Numbered from the stretch's first letter, positions 8,650-17,385 are shown. The stretch: DNA of 64,000 nt from Pseudomonadota bacterium (GCA_023386885.1 JAEWIX010000011.1:1-64000), one strand, 5' to 3'. Translations and numbers: made by a program. The notes: generated by a model from the sequence alone, not told the origin.

Positions 8650-9621
8650 TCAGCTTCCGGCGCCGGAGAACAGCGTGAAGAATTTCTCGCCGGCCTGCGC
8701 GCGCAATTCACGCGCGGCGTCGGTGCCGAGTGCGATGGCGTCGGCGCGCACGCCTTCGCGCGTCGTCTCGTAGGACTCGCGGCCGTCGGGCGAGATGATG
8801 AGCCCGCGAAAATGAATCCGTTCGCCATCGACGCGGCAATGGCCGCCGATCGGCGTGCGGCAGGAGCCATCCAGCAGCGCGAGAAAACTGCGCTCGGCGC
8901 TGAGGGCGACGTCGGTGTCGGCGTCGGCGATGGCTTTAACGAACGCGTTGGTGCGGTCGTCGTCGCGCCGCGATTCAATAGCGATGGCGCCCTGACCGAC
9001 CGCCGGCAGAAATTCGTCGATGCCGAACACCCGCGTGGCCTTGTCTTCGAGGCCGAGACGCTTCAAGCCGGCGAGCGCCAGCAGCGTGGCGTCGGCTTCG
9101 CCGTCCGCGAGCTTGCGCAGTCGGGTTTCGACATTGCCGCGCATCACCTCGACCTTGAGGTCGGGTCGCAGCCGCAGCACCATCGCTTGACGCCGCAACG
9201 AGGCGGTGCCGACCACGGCGCCCGCCGGCAGGTCCGCGAGCGACGCCGCCTTGTGGCTGATGAAGACATCGCGCGGGTCCTCGCGCGGCAGGAACGCCGA
9301 GAGCCAGGTGGCATCCGGCAGGAACGTGGGGACGTCCTTGGAGGAATGCACGGCGAGATCGATGCTGCCCGCCAGCAGGGCCTCCTCGATCTCCTTGGTG
9401 AACAGGCCCTTGCCGCCGGATTCCGCCAGTGTGCGATCCTGAATCGCGTCGCCCGAGGTGCGGATTACGCGAATGGCGATCCGCTCCGCATCGACGCCGT
9501 GGGCGCGCGCCAGTCGGGCGCGTACGTCATGGGCCTGCGCCAGCGCCAGGGGGCTGCCGCGCGTGCCGATGGTCGTCAGAATGTCACCCTCGGGTCTGGA
9601 TTGTTCGCCGGAAGATTGCAC
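8650..9621 (-). CDS. hemC: Hydroxymethylbilane synthase (porphobilinogen deaminase)
   Basis: HemC condenses four porphobilinogen units into hydroxymethylbilane. Recognisable blocks are TTIGTRGSPLALAQA at the N-terminus, AVHSSKDVPT (Asp of the catalytic site), GTASLRRQAM and RGNVETRLRKL, and the cofactor-binding Cys in LLDGSCRTPIGG. I prefer the GTG at 9621 (323 aa), with GAGG 7 nt upstream; translation further upstream has no family similarity. It is the first gene of the minus-strand hemC-hemD-mic60-hemY-like operon. Its start is 76 bp from the divergent tsaD start, so the two promoters share a very short region. Confidence 0.95.
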   Translation of the reverse strand: MQSSGEQSRPEGDILTTIGTRGSPLALAQAHDVRARLARAHGVDAERIAIRVIRTSGDAIQDRTLAESGGKGLFTKEIEEALLAGSIDLAVHSSKDVPTFLPDATWLSAFLPREDPRDVFISHKAASLADLPAGAVVGTASLRRQAMVLRLRPDLKVEVMRGNVETRLRKLADGEADATLLALAGLKRLGLEDKATRVFGIDEFLPAVGQGAIAIESRRDDDRTNAFVKAIADADTDVALSAERSFLALLDGSCRTPIGGHCRVDGERIHFRGLIISPDGRESYETTREGVRADAIALGTDAARELRAQAGEKFFTLFSGAGS

Positions 9622-9697
9622 CCTGTGGCCTCGCAATGCTACGCAAATGAAGAAGGGCAGACAAACGCCGGTTTGACCGCAAACGCAAGGGCTTGCA

Positions 9698-10789
9698 TTG
9701 GCCGACGACACCGCGACGCTGGTTCTGGGGATTGAGACCACCTGCGATGAAACCGCCGCCGCCGTGGTCGAGCGCCACGGCGATGGCTCCGGCCGCATGT
9801 TGTCCAATATCGTGCGTTCGCAGATCGCGGAACACGCGCCGTTCGGTGGCGTAGTTCCCGAAATCGCGGCCCGCGCCCATGTCGATCTGCTGGACGGCAT
9901 CGTCGCCAGCGCCATGAAGGAGGCCGGCATCGGTTTCGACAAGCTGTCGGGCGTGGCCGCAGCCGCAGGGCCAGGGTTGATCGGCGGCGTGATCGTCGGG
10001 CTGACCACCGCCAAGGCCATTGCGTTGGTCGCGGGTCGGCCGCTGATCGCGGTCAATCATCTGGAGGCGCACGCGTTGACGCCGCGCCTGACCGATGCGC
10101 TGGCATTTCCCTATTGCCTGTTTCTCGCCTCCGGCGGCCACACCCAGGTCGTCGCGGTGCTCGGCGTTGGCAATTACGTGCGGATCGGCACCACAGTGGA
10201 CGACGCCATCGGCGAAGCCTTCGACAAGGTCGCCAAGATGCTGGGGCTGCCTTATCCCGGCGGCCCGCAGGTCGAACGCGCGGCGCGGCAGGGTGATGCG
10301 ACCCGCTTCCAGTTTCCGCGGCCGATGATGGGGCGCCCCGACGCCAACTTCTCGCTGTCGGGACTGAAGACCGCGGTGCGTAACGAGGCGAGCCGCATGA
10401 CGCCGCTGCAACAACAGGACATCGACGATCTCTGCGCCGGATTTCAGGCGGCGGTGCTGGACTCGATGGCGGATCGGTTACGCGTGGGGCTGCGCCTGTT
10501 TGCCGAACAGTTCGGTGCGCCGACGGCGCTGGTTGCCGCCGGTGGCGTCGCGGCCAATCAGGCGTTGCGCGCGGCGTTGCAGGAGGTCGCTGTGCAGGCC
10601 GGGACCCAACTGGTGATACCGCCGCCGGCGCTATGCACCGATAACGGCGCGATGATCGCATGGGCCGGCGCGGAACGATTGGCGCTCGGCCTCACCGATG
10701 CGCTCGGTGCGGCGCCACGCGCGCGTTGGCGACTCGATGAGAACGCGGTGGTCCCACCGCAATTCGCCAACACTCGCGCCAATTCCTGA
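9698..10789 (+). CDS. tsaD: tRNA N6-adenosine threonylcarbamoyltransferase TsaD
   Basis: TsaD transfers threonylcarbamoyl to A37 of ANN-decoding tRNAs in the TsaBDE complex. The protein shows LGIETTCDETAAAVV at the N-terminus, the metal-binding HLEAH near residue 115, SGGHTQVV near 140, and VAAGGVAANQALR with PPALCTDNGAMIAWAG near the C-terminus, all typical of the Kae1/TsaD family. The length of 363 aa is normal. The start is a TTG codon with AAGGG 6 nt upstream; no ATG is suitably placed. It is divergent from hemC and followed by gpsA after 2 bp, a common gene order in Rhizobiales. Confidence 0.96.
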   Translation: MADDTATLVLGIETTCDETAAAVVERHGDGSGRMLSNIVRSQIAEHAPFGGVVPEIAARAHVDLLDGIVASAMKEAGIGFDKLSGVAAAAGPGLIGGVIVGLTTAKAIALVAGRPLIAVNHLEAHALTPRLTDALAFPYCLFLASGGHTQVVAVLGVGNYVRIGTTVDDAIGEAFDKVAKMLGLPYPGGPQVERAARQGDATRFQFPRPMMGRPDANFSLSGLKTAVRNEASRMTPLQQQDIDDLCAGFQAAVLDSMADRLRVGLRLFAEQFGAPTALVAAGGVAANQALRAALQEVAVQAGTQLVIPPPALCTDNGAMIAWAGAERLALGLTDALGAAPRARWRLDENAVVPPQFANTRANS

Positions 10790-10791
10790 CC

Positions 10792-11781
10792 ATGGCCAGT
10801 GCCGCACCATATCGTTCCGTTGCGGTGATCGGCGCCGGTGCCTGGGGCACCGCACTCGCCAGCGCTGCTGCACGCGCGGGGCGCGCCGTGACGCTCTACG
10901 CGCGCGATCCGGCGCAGGCGGAATCGATTCAAGCTGCGCATGAGAACAAGCGATTGCCGGGCATGGCGATTGATGCCGCCATCGAGGTGACCGGCGACAT
11001 CGTGCGCGCCGCGCAGGCCGATATCATGCTGCTGGCGGCGCCGGCACAGGCCACGCGTGAAGCCGCGATGAGATTGAAGCCGCATCTGCGCGAAGGCGCG
11101 CCGGTGGTTGCTTGCGCCAAGGGCATCGAGCGCGGCAGCCACAAATTCATGACCGAGGTGATCGCGGAAGCCCTGCCGCAGGCCACGCCCGCGATCCTGT
11201 CCGGCCCCGGCTTCGCCGACGATGTCGCGCGCGGCCTGCCGACGGCGGTGACGCTGGCGACGAACGACGATGCGTTGGCGCAGGCGCTGGTTCATGCGCT
11301 CGGCTCGGCGACGTTCCGCCCCTATCACACCACTGACATTCGCGGTGTCGAGATCGGCGGCGCGGCCAAGAACGTGCTGGCGATCGCGGCGGGCATCGTC
11401 GCGGGGCGGCAACTCGGCGCTTCGGCGCTGGCGGCGTTGACGACGCGGGCCTTCGCCGAATTGATGCGGCTCGGGCTCGCCTGTGGTGCGCGGGCCGAGA
11501 CCATCTCCGGGCTGTCGGGCCTGGGCGATCTGATCCTGAGTTGCTCCAGCCCGCAGTCGCGCAATTTTTCGCTGGGCATCGCGCTCGGGCGCAACGAGCA
11601 GCCGGCGCGCGAGAAACTCAGCGAGGGTGAATTCACTGCGCCGGTGCTGGCCGAACTGGCGGCTGCGCGCGGCGTCGATATGCCGGTTGCGAATGCAGTC
11701 GCAGCGATCCTCGCCGGGACGGTGACGATCGACACGGCGATCCAGCAACTACTGGCGCGACCATTCCGCGCGGAAGGGTGA
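10792..11781 (+). CDS. gpsA: Glycerol-3-phosphate dehydrogenase [NAD(P)+]
   Basis: GpsA reduces dihydroxyacetone phosphate to sn-glycerol-3-phosphate for phospholipid synthesis. The nucleotide-binding motif VAVIGAGAWGTALAS lies at residues 9-23. The substrate pocket is seen in CAKGIERGSHKFM, ILSGPGFADDVARGLPTAV and the catalytic Lys in IGGAAKNVLAIAAGI. SGLSGLGDLILSC follows. The length of 329 aa is typical. It starts 2 bp after the tsaD stop, so the two genes form a translationally close pair. Confidence 0.96.
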   Translation: MASAAPYRSVAVIGAGAWGTALASAAARAGRAVTLYARDPAQAESIQAAHENKRLPGMAIDAAIEVTGDIVRAAQADIMLLAAPAQATREAAMRLKPHLREGAPVVACAKGIERGSHKFMTEVIAEALPQATPAILSGPGFADDVARGLPTAVTLATNDDALAQALVHALGSATFRPYHTTDIRGVEIGGAAKNVLAIAAGIVAGRQLGASALAALTTRAFAELMRLGLACGARAETISGLSGLGDLILSCSSPQSRNFSLGIALGRNEQPAREKLSEGEFTAPVLAELAAARGVDMPVANAVAAILAGTVTIDTAIQQLLARPFRAEG

Positions 11782-11789
11782 GGCCCTTT

Positions 11790-11885
11790 CGTCATGCCCG
11801 CGCTTGTCGCGGGCATCCACGTCTTGATAGGGATGATGGATGAAGCCGACGCCGTTCTTCGAACGGTTATGTCCGGCCATGACAA
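11790..11885. repeat. Family-specific intergenic palindromic repeat
   Basis: A strong hairpin ATGCCCGCG-CTTGT-CGCGGGCAT lies at 11,794-11,816, preceded by GTC and followed by CCACGTCTTG. The unit closes near GTCCGGCCATGAC at about 11,870-11,885. The pattern 'GTCATGCCCG..TTGTC..CGGGCATCCACGTCTT ... GGCCATGAC' is one I associate with repeats found in many copies in Rhodopseudomonas/Bradyrhizobium-type genomes. It separates gpsA from the EVE gene and could stabilise the gpsA mRNA 3' end. Confidence 0.7.
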
Positions 11886-11900
11886 GGAAACGTGAGCGTC

Positions 11901-12314
11901 ATGAATTACTGGCTGGTGAAATCGGAGGCGTCGGTGTGGTCGTGGGACCAGCAGGTGGCGAAGGGCGCTAAGGGGGAAGCCTGGACCGGCGTGCGCAATC
12001 ACAGCGCCAAGCTGAATATGATGGCGATGAAGAAAGGTGACCGCGCCTTCTTCTATCATTCCAACGAAGGCAAGGAGATCGTCGGCATCGCCGAGATCAT
12101 CCGCGAGCACTATCCCGATCCCACCGACAAGACCGGGAAATTCGTCTGCGTCGATATTGCCGCAGACAAGCCGTTGAAAACGCCGGTGTCGCTGGAAGAT
12201 GTCAAGAAAGAGAAACGTCTTGCCGAGATGGCGCTGATCAAACTGTCGCGGCTGTCGGTACAGCCGGTGACCGCGGCGGAATGGAAGATCGTCTGCAAGA
12301 TGGGCGGACTTTGA
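11901..12314 (+). CDS. EVE-domain protein (thymocyte nuclear protein 1-like)
   Basis: The 137-residue protein is a single EVE domain of the PUA-like fold: MNYWLVKSEASVWSWDQQ, WTGVRNHSAKLNMMAMKKGDRAFFYHSN, KEIVGIAEI, VDIAADKPL. EVE domains bind modified bases in RNA or DNA (5-methylcytosine and related marks), so a nucleic-acid reader role is likely, with unknown partner. I place the start at ATG 11,901, where family similarity begins; a GTG at 11,892 in frame is closer to AAGGA and cannot be excluded. It is followed after 11 bp by a methyltransferase gene and likely shares a transcript with it. Confidence 0.88.
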   Translation: MNYWLVKSEASVWSWDQQVAKGAKGEAWTGVRNHSAKLNMMAMKKGDRAFFYHSNEGKEIVGIAEIIREHYPDPTDKTGKFVCVDIAADKPLKTPVSLEDVKKEKRLAEMALIKLSRLSVQPVTAAEWKIVCKMGGL

Positions 12315-12325
12315 GGCGCGCGTGA

Positions 12326-13018
12326 ATGGATTCCGCGCCTATCTCAGATCGCACCGCTTTTATTCTCGCCAATACGCGGCTGCGCCCGGTGCCGCTGGTG
12401 CCGGAAATCTCGCTGCATATCGCAGACGAAGCGGTGCCGCTTTGGCAGAAAACTGAAGAAGATCTCGGCAAGATGGGTTTGCCGCCGCCGTTCTGGGCTT
12501 TCGCCTGGGCCGGCGGACAGGCGTTGGCGCGCTATGTGCTCGACCACGCCGAGATCGTGCACGGCAAGGATGTTCTGGATTTGGCGTCGGGGTCGGGCTT
12601 GGTTGGAATTGCTGCAAAGATGGCGGGTGCGCGGTCTGTTTGCGCCGCCGACATCGATAGCTTCGCGTCTGTGGCGATCGGTATCAATGCACAGGTCAAC
12701 GCAGCTATGTTGTCGGTGACGACCGACGACCTGCTCGCCGCACCGGATCATGGCAATTGGGACGTTATTCTCGCCGGCGATATTTTCTACGAGCGTGATA
12801 CGGCCGAACGTGTTTTCGCGTTTCTGTCCTGGCACGCAGAGCGGGGAGCGATGATCCTGATCGGGGATCCTGGTCGTGCCTATTTGCCCACGGCGCATCT
12901 GGCGAAGCTCGCTGAATACCGGGTCGAGGTCACGCGCGAACTGGAGGACAACACCATCAAGCAGACGTCGGTCTGGACCTTCGGCGAGATCGATCCTCAA
13001 ACCAATCAAGCAGCGTGA
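12326..13018 (+). CDS. Class I SAM methyltransferase, ETFB-lysine-methyltransferase (METTL20)-like
   Basis: The 230-residue protein has FWAFAWAGGQALARYVLDH before motif I (VLDLASGSGLVGIAAKMAG, about residues 84-102). These are followed by AADID at the acidic loop and WDVILAGDIFYERDTAERV after motif II. The WAGGQALARY block and GDIFYE are characteristic of the METTL20/ETFBKMT group, which in some alphaproteobacteria trimethylates lysines of the electron-transfer flavoprotein beta subunit. A related small-molecule methyltransferase remains possible. It lies 11 bp downstream of the EVE gene. Confidence 0.82.
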   Translation: MDSAPISDRTAFILANTRLRPVPLVPEISLHIADEAVPLWQKTEEDLGKMGLPPPFWAFAWAGGQALARYVLDHAEIVHGKDVLDLASGSGLVGIAAKMAGARSVCAADIDSFASVAIGINAQVNAAMLSVTTDDLLAAPDHGNWDVILAGDIFYERDTAERVFAFLSWHAERGAMILIGDPGRAYLPTAHLAKLAEYRVEVTRELEDNTIKQTSVWTFGEIDPQTNQAA

Positions 13019-13240
13019 ATTTTGTTCTTTTTCAGTTGCTTAGGAGGGGTTCGCAGTGCCCTGAATGCGAGATGCCCGGATGTCCATGACAATAGCACCG
13101 TGAGGGCCACCGAAAGTCCTATGTCTTTCGGCTTGTAGCCATTGGGTGCGCAGACGCATAATTGATAGAACAGCGAAAATCGAATTGGCCGCCAGCGCCG
13201 CGTCGAAGCAGGGTGCGGGCGGCGTAGCGTGGAGGAAATG

Positions 13241-15184
13241 ATGTCCGAGAAGGTTTACGACGTTCCTGCAGACTGGGCCAAGCGGGCCTATGTCGACGAG
13301 GCCAAGTACAACGAGATGTACGCCCGCTCGGTCAAGGACCCGGACGGCTTCTGGCTGGAACAGACGAAAACCCTCGACTGGACTAAAGCGCCCACCAAGG
13401 CCGGCAACTGGTCGTTCGTGCCCGGCAATATTTCCATCAAGTGGTTCGAGGACGGCGTCCTCAACGCCAGCTACAACTGCATCGACCGCCATCTGGAGAA
13501 ACGCGGCGATCAGGTCGCGATCATCTTCGAGGGCGACGATCCCGGCGTCAGCAAGAAGGTCACCTACAAGCAACTGCATCAGGAAGTCTGCAAGTTCGCC
13601 AACGTGCTGAAGGCGCACGGCGTCAAGAAGGGCGACCGCGTCACCATCTATCTGCCGATGATCCTCGAGGCGGCTTACGCGATTCTCGCCTGCGCCCGCA
13701 TCGGCGCGCCGCATTCGGTGGTGTTCGGCGGTTTCTCGCCGGATTCGCTGGCCGGCCGTATCAAGGACGCGGCATCCACCATCGTCATCACCGCCGACGA
13801 AGGTCTGCGCGGCAGCAAGAAGGTGGCGCTGAAGGACAACGCCGACGCGGCCGCCGACAAGGCCGGCGGCGTCAAGACCATGATCGTGGTGCGGCACACC
13901 GGCGGCAAGGTCAACATGCAGGCTGGCCGCGACGTTTATTATGATGAGGCAGCGAAGTCGGTCAGCGCCGATTGTCCGTGCGAGCCGATGAATGCGGAAG
14001 ATCCGCTATTTCTGCTCTACACGTCGGGCTCCACCGGTCAGCCGAAGGGCGTGCTGCACACCACCGCCGGCTATCTGCTGCACGTCTCGCTGACGCACAA
14101 ATACACCTTCGACTATCACGACGGCGACATCTACTGGTGCACCGCCGACATCGGCTGGGTGACGGGTCACAGCTACATCATCTACGGGCCGCTTGCGAAC
14201 GGCGCCACCACGCTGATGTTCGAAGGCATTCCGACCTATCCGGATATCTCGCGGTTCTGGAACGTGGTCGACAAGCATCAGGTCAATATCTTCTACACCG
14301 CGCCGACGGCGATCCGTTCGCTGATGCAGGCGGGCGACGCGCCGGTGAAGAATACCTCGCGCAAATCGCTGCGGCTGCTCGGCTCGGTCGGCGAACCGAT
14401 CAATCCAGAAGCGTGGGAGTGGTATCACCGCGTCGTCGGCGACGATCGCTGCCCGATCATCGACACCTGGTGGCAGACCGAAACCGGCGGCACGCTGATC
14501 GCGCCGCTGCCCGGCGCAACCAAACTCAAGCCGGGTTCGGCGACCAAGCCATTCTTCGGCGTGGTGCCCGCGATCGTCGATGCCGACGGCAAGGTGCTGG
14601 AAGGCAAGTGCGAGGGCAACCTCTGCATGGCGCGTTCGTGGCCGGGGCAGTTGCGCACCGTCTACGGCGATCATGCTCGCTTCGAGCAGACTTACTTCTC
14701 GACCTACAAGGGCATGTACTTCTCCGGTGACGGCTGCCGCCGCGATGCCGACGGCTATTACTGGATCACCGGTCGCGTCGACGACGTCATCAACGTCTCC
14801 GGTCACCGCATGGGCACCGCCGAGGTCGAAAGCTCGCTGGTCGCGCATGAAGCGGTGTCGGAAGCCGCCGTGGTCGGTTATCCGCATGACATCAAGGGCC
14901 AGGGCATCTACGCCTATGTGACGTTGATGGCCGGCATCGAACCGAGCGAGCAGTTGCGCAAGGATCTGGTGGCGTGGGTGCGCAAGGACATCGGCCCGAT
15001 TGCCTCGCCGGACCTGATCCAGTTCGCGCCCGGCCTGCCCAAGACGCGCTCCGGCAAGATCATGCGCCGCATCCTGCGCAAGATCGCCGAGGACGAACCG
15101 GGCAGCCTCGGCGACACCACCACTCTGGCCGATCCGACGGTGGTGACCGATCTGGTCGACAATCGCCAGAACAAGAAGGCGTAG
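13241..15184 (+). CDS. acs: Acetyl-CoA synthetase (AMP-forming)
   Basis: Acs activates acetate to acetyl-CoA via acetyl-AMP. The 647-residue protein carries the P-loop-like LLYTSGSTGQPKGVLHT near 266, WWQTETGG near 415, YFSGDGCRRDADGYYWITGRVDDVINVSGHRMGTAEVES and the C-terminal acetylation-site motif PKTRSGKIMRR with its regulatory lysine. GGAGGAA ends 3 nt before the ATG chosen here; an ATG one codon earlier (13,238) overlaps the same signal. The gene stands alone between a 220-bp gap and a strong terminator. Confidence 0.97.
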   Translation: MSEKVYDVPADWAKRAYVDEAKYNEMYARSVKDPDGFWLEQTKTLDWTKAPTKAGNWSFVPGNISIKWFEDGVLNASYNCIDRHLEKRGDQVAIIFEGDDPGVSKKVTYKQLHQEVCKFANVLKAHGVKKGDRVTIYLPMILEAAYAILACARIGAPHSVVFGGFSPDSLAGRIKDAASTIVITADEGLRGSKKVALKDNADAAADKAGGVKTMIVVRHTGGKVNMQAGRDVYYDEAAKSVSADCPCEPMNAEDPLFLLYTSGSTGQPKGVLHTTAGYLLHVSLTHKYTFDYHDGDIYWCTADIGWVTGHSYIIYGPLANGATTLMFEGIPTYPDISRFWNVVDKHQVNIFYTAPTAIRSLMQAGDAPVKNTSRKSLRLLGSVGEPINPEAWEWYHRVVGDDRCPIIDTWWQTETGGTLIAPLPGATKLKPGSATKPFFGVVPAIVDADGKVLEGKCEGNLCMARSWPGQLRTVYGDHARFEQTYFSTYKGMYFSGDGCRRDADGYYWITGRVDDVINVSGHRMGTAEVESSLVAHEAVSEAAVVGYPHDIKGQGIYAYVTLMAGIEPSEQLRKDLVAWVRKDIGPIASPDLIQFAPGLPKTRSGKIMRRILRKIAEDEPGSLGDTTTLADPTVVTDLVDNRQNKKA

Positions 15185-15218
15185 GGGCGCCAAAGCCCTC
15201 GCGACCTAACGCTCACGC

Positions 15219-15257
15219 AAACGTCAGAGGCACTCGCCTCTGACGTTTTGTTTTTTG
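15219..15257 (+). terminator. Rho-independent terminator after acs
   Basis: AACGTCAGAGGC and GCCTCTGACGTT form a 12-bp perfect stem with a 4-nt loop (ACTC), running into TTGTTTTTTG. It lies 35 nt after the acs stop codon. Confidence 0.92.
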
Positions 15258-15440
15258 TTCCGGTGTTGTTTTCCGGACATTTACTTTACCGGCGAGATTT
15301 TCTTTTGATGCGCCCGCGCCGTGGAGGGATGGCGTCGGCAGCAACCGTTTGGTCAGCGCCGTCGGATAAATTGGATTGAAGCGATCCATGACAGCGGTGT
15401 CGCCGTGTCGCGGATCGGAAAATTATTTGCGGAGCGATCG

Positions 15441-15953
15441 ATGACGATCAAGGTTGCGGTGGCGTTTGCCGCCTTGGTGGGAGCGATGTCGCTGGCCAGC
15501 GTGCCGGCGCAGGCGCGGCCGGATCTGGTGGCGTTTCGTGGGGCTTATTCACCCGGCACCATCGTCGTGAAAACCAGCGAACGGCGGCTTTATCTGGTGC
15601 TCGATCAGGGGCACGCGGTGCGCTATCCGGTCGGGGTCGGCAAGGCCGGCAAGCGCTGGGCTGGAGCGACCCATATCAGTGGCAAGTATCAGCATCCGGC
15701 GTGGTCGCCCCCGGCGGAGGTGAAACGCGACAACCCGCGCATTCCCGACGTCATCCCCGGCGGATCGCCAGCCAACCCGATGGGCGTCGCGGCAATGACG
15801 CTCGCCGGCGGCGAATACGCCATCCACGGCACCAATCGGCCCGGCTCAGTCGGCGGCTTCGTCTCCTACGGCTGCGTCCGCATGTTTAATGAGGATATCA
15901 CCGACCTCTACCAGCGGGTTTCGGTCGGCACGCCGGTGGTGGTGACGCGTTAA
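15441..15953 (+). CDS. L,D-transpeptidase (YkuD family), exported
   Basis: The 170-residue protein has a signal peptide (MTIKVAVAFAALVGAMSLASVPAQA), then a YkuD domain with IVVKTSERRLYLVLDQG, YPVGVGKAGKRWAG and the catalytic signature HGTNRPGSVGGFVSYGCVRM with nucleophilic Cys. Such enzymes make 3-3 peptidoglycan crosslinks or attach proteins to the wall in the periplasm. GGAG lies 6 nt before the ATG at 15,441. An upstream in-frame ATG would destroy the signal peptide. The short form (no LysM or PG-binding domain) is common in Rhizobiales. Confidence 0.94.
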   Translation: MTIKVAVAFAALVGAMSLASVPAQARPDLVAFRGAYSPGTIVVKTSERRLYLVLDQGHAVRYPVGVGKAGKRWAGATHISGKYQHPAWSPPAEVKRDNPRIPDVIPGGSPANPMGVAAMTLAGGEYAIHGTNRPGSVGGFVSYGCVRMFNEDITDLYQRVSVGTPVVVTR

Positions 15954-15978
15954 GCCGCGCCTCGCTTAGCTGCACAGT

Positions 15979-16542
15979 TCAGCACCAGCCGCCGCGATGA
16001 CCGCCACCGTAGCGGCGTACTTGCCCTGCGGCCAATAACGCCTCCGACACGTTCGGTGTCCGGCGCGTGGCCGCATCCGCTACCACGCGGCCGTTGTATT
16101 TGTCCGGGCCGATATTGAAGATCGTCACCTCGCCCTCGGCCAGTAGCTTGCGTAGCTCAACGCTCGCGGCCTGCGCCATCCGCCATTCCTCGGCGCAGGC
16201 GGCCTTCAGTTCGGGCGCGTCGATACCGCGCAGCCGCACTCGCGTCACCATGTCAAGACCGGGCCATAGATGTACCCGTGCCTCGAAGGTATCGCCATCG
16301 ATGGTCCGGAGCACATCGACGGCATGGCGTCCGCCGGAACTGCCGGCATGCGACAACACCATCTGGGTATCGCGGTCGGCGGGTGATTCTATTGCGGGCT
16401 TGGGAAGTGGCGCGTCGCCGCGCCAATGCTTGAGCCCCGGCAGCATGGTGCCGGCGGCGACCCCGATGACGAAGATCCACGGCAGCACCATGGTCCAGCC
16501 GCTGCGGCCGCGAAATGGATATATTCTTCGTGTTGGGTACAT
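15979..16542 (-). CDS. Thermonuclease-like (SNase-fold) membrane-anchored protein, 5' end next to an IS
   Basis: The 187-residue protein has one hydrophobic segment (MVLPWIFVIGVAAGTMLPGL) and then an SNase-fold domain with VLRTIDGDTFEARVHLW, TRVRLRGIDAPEL (the Arg and Asp of the active site), CAEEW and a final GPDKYNGRVVADA. It should be a periplasm-facing nuclease or a non-catalytic SNase-like binding protein. The start is doubtful. ATG at 16,542 lies inside the 8-bp target duplication of the IS1595-family element, while ATG at codon 18 (MVLPW) gives a more typical anchor. The element has replaced everything beyond the first codon upstream, so the native promoter now lies 2.9 kb away. Confidence 0.8.
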   Translation of the reverse strand: MYPTRRIYPFRGRSGWTMVLPWIFVIGVAAGTMLPGLKHWRGDAPLPKPAIESPADRDTQMVLSHAGSSGGRHAVDVLRTIDGDTFEARVHLWPGLDMVTRVRLRGIDAPELKAACAEEWRMAQAASVELRKLLAEGEVTIFNIGPDKYNGRVVADAATRRTPNVSEALLAAGQVRRYGGGHRGGWC

Positions 16543-16545
16543 ATT
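16538..16545. repeat. Left copy of the 8-bp target-site duplication (TACATATT)
   Basis: TACATATT directly precedes the left inverted repeat and is repeated exactly at 19,408-19,415 after the right inverted repeat. An 8-bp duplication is what IS1595-family transposases generate. Confidence 0.9.
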
Positions 16546-16572
16546 CCCAATTATATCGTTGACACCACAAGC
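16546..16572 (+). repeat. Left terminal inverted repeat of the IS1595-family element
   Basis: Twenty-seven bases identical to the reverse complement of 19,381-19,407, beginning CCCAATTATATCG and ending GACACCACAAGC. Identity stops abruptly after this point, which fixes the repeat length. Confidence 0.92.
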
Positions 16573-16728
16573 CCAAAGTGTAGTTTCGCAGAGACAGGCC
16601 GGTGATTTTTGTTGGGGCCCCTAGGAATCAGGGGCAACAGATGTCAGATTCAATGCGTGGCCCTCGACCGATGATAAGAGCCCCCGGGCGCTTCCTTTGG
16701 ATAGTCGGAATTGCGGGCCACGCCTAGA

Positions 16729-17385
16729 TCAATAGTAGAGCGTTCTACCGTGCGACCACAGGTCGTACTCGTAGTTGATGCGATCTTTTATTAGGTCGTA
16801 GGATTGACGATCATCCCGCTCCCATTTCCGCTGAATTGCCCAAGTGCAATAGTCAGCCACCTGTAGGCAGGGATCATTTGAGCAAGGGCCAAATGATGTT
16901 CGCCAATTTTCACGTTTTAAGTGTTGTTGAATGACATCGTTGATGGCGTTAGTGAATACGGCTTGACCCTTCTTGGTGCCGATTGATGCGGTCGTGAAAA
17001 GATACTCATGGTCGTCTTTGACGTGTGGGAGTAATGCGTGTCGAAAGTGATAGAGCCAGCCATACTGATAGAACCGGTGTTTACTTGATCGTATATGCTC
17101 TCTCGCCTTGGCTTTCTCCATGATCGTGGCCTGTATCTCGAACTTGTGGCCCCTAATTGCTTCGAAAACGGCGTCTCGGACAATCTGTCGATCTTCGGTG
17201 GCGTGAAAATAGTCTCTGACGGGTGCCTTCTTCCAAAGCAGTTCGCGTCTCAGTGCGAGTAGATCGTGGCCCACTTCGCAGCTTGTCATTGTGACAGTGC
17301 AGACAATGAAATAACGGCTTATGTTGTTGCCTCTAGCGAATGTGAAATCGCCAGCCTCATCGGCAAATGAGAAATTTCGAGCCAT
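16729..17385 (-). CDS. DUF3800-domain protein carried by the IS element
   Basis: With the ATG at 17,385 the protein has 218 residues and begins MARNFSFADEAGDF, the DxxGD-type start of DUF3800 proteins, which are predicted to have an RNase H-like fold. The other family hallmark is near the C-terminus: DPCLQVADYCTWAIQRKWE, with the second conserved Asp. The function is unknown; DUF3800 genes are frequent on mobile elements and in defence islands. A start five codons earlier (17,400) is possible. The two candidate starts have no clear ribosome-binding site. It reads towards the left end of the element and diverges from the 55-aa gene, whose ATG shares two bases with this one. Confidence 0.8.
   Translation of the reverse strand: MARNFSFADEAGDFTFARGNNISRYFIVCTVTMTSCEVGHDLLALRRELLWKKAPVRDYFHATEDRQIVRDAVFEAIRGHKFEIQATIMEKAKAREHIRSSKHRFYQYGWLYHFRHALLPHVKDDHEYLFTTASIGTKKGQAVFTNAINDVIQQHLKRENWRTSFGPCSNDPCLQVADYCTWAIQRKWERDDRQSYDLIKDRINYEYDLWSHGRTLYY

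Noticed and set aside
13019..13240. Possible small gene or riboswitch before acs
   Set aside because: No start with a ribosome-binding site and no recognisable structured motif seen by eye.
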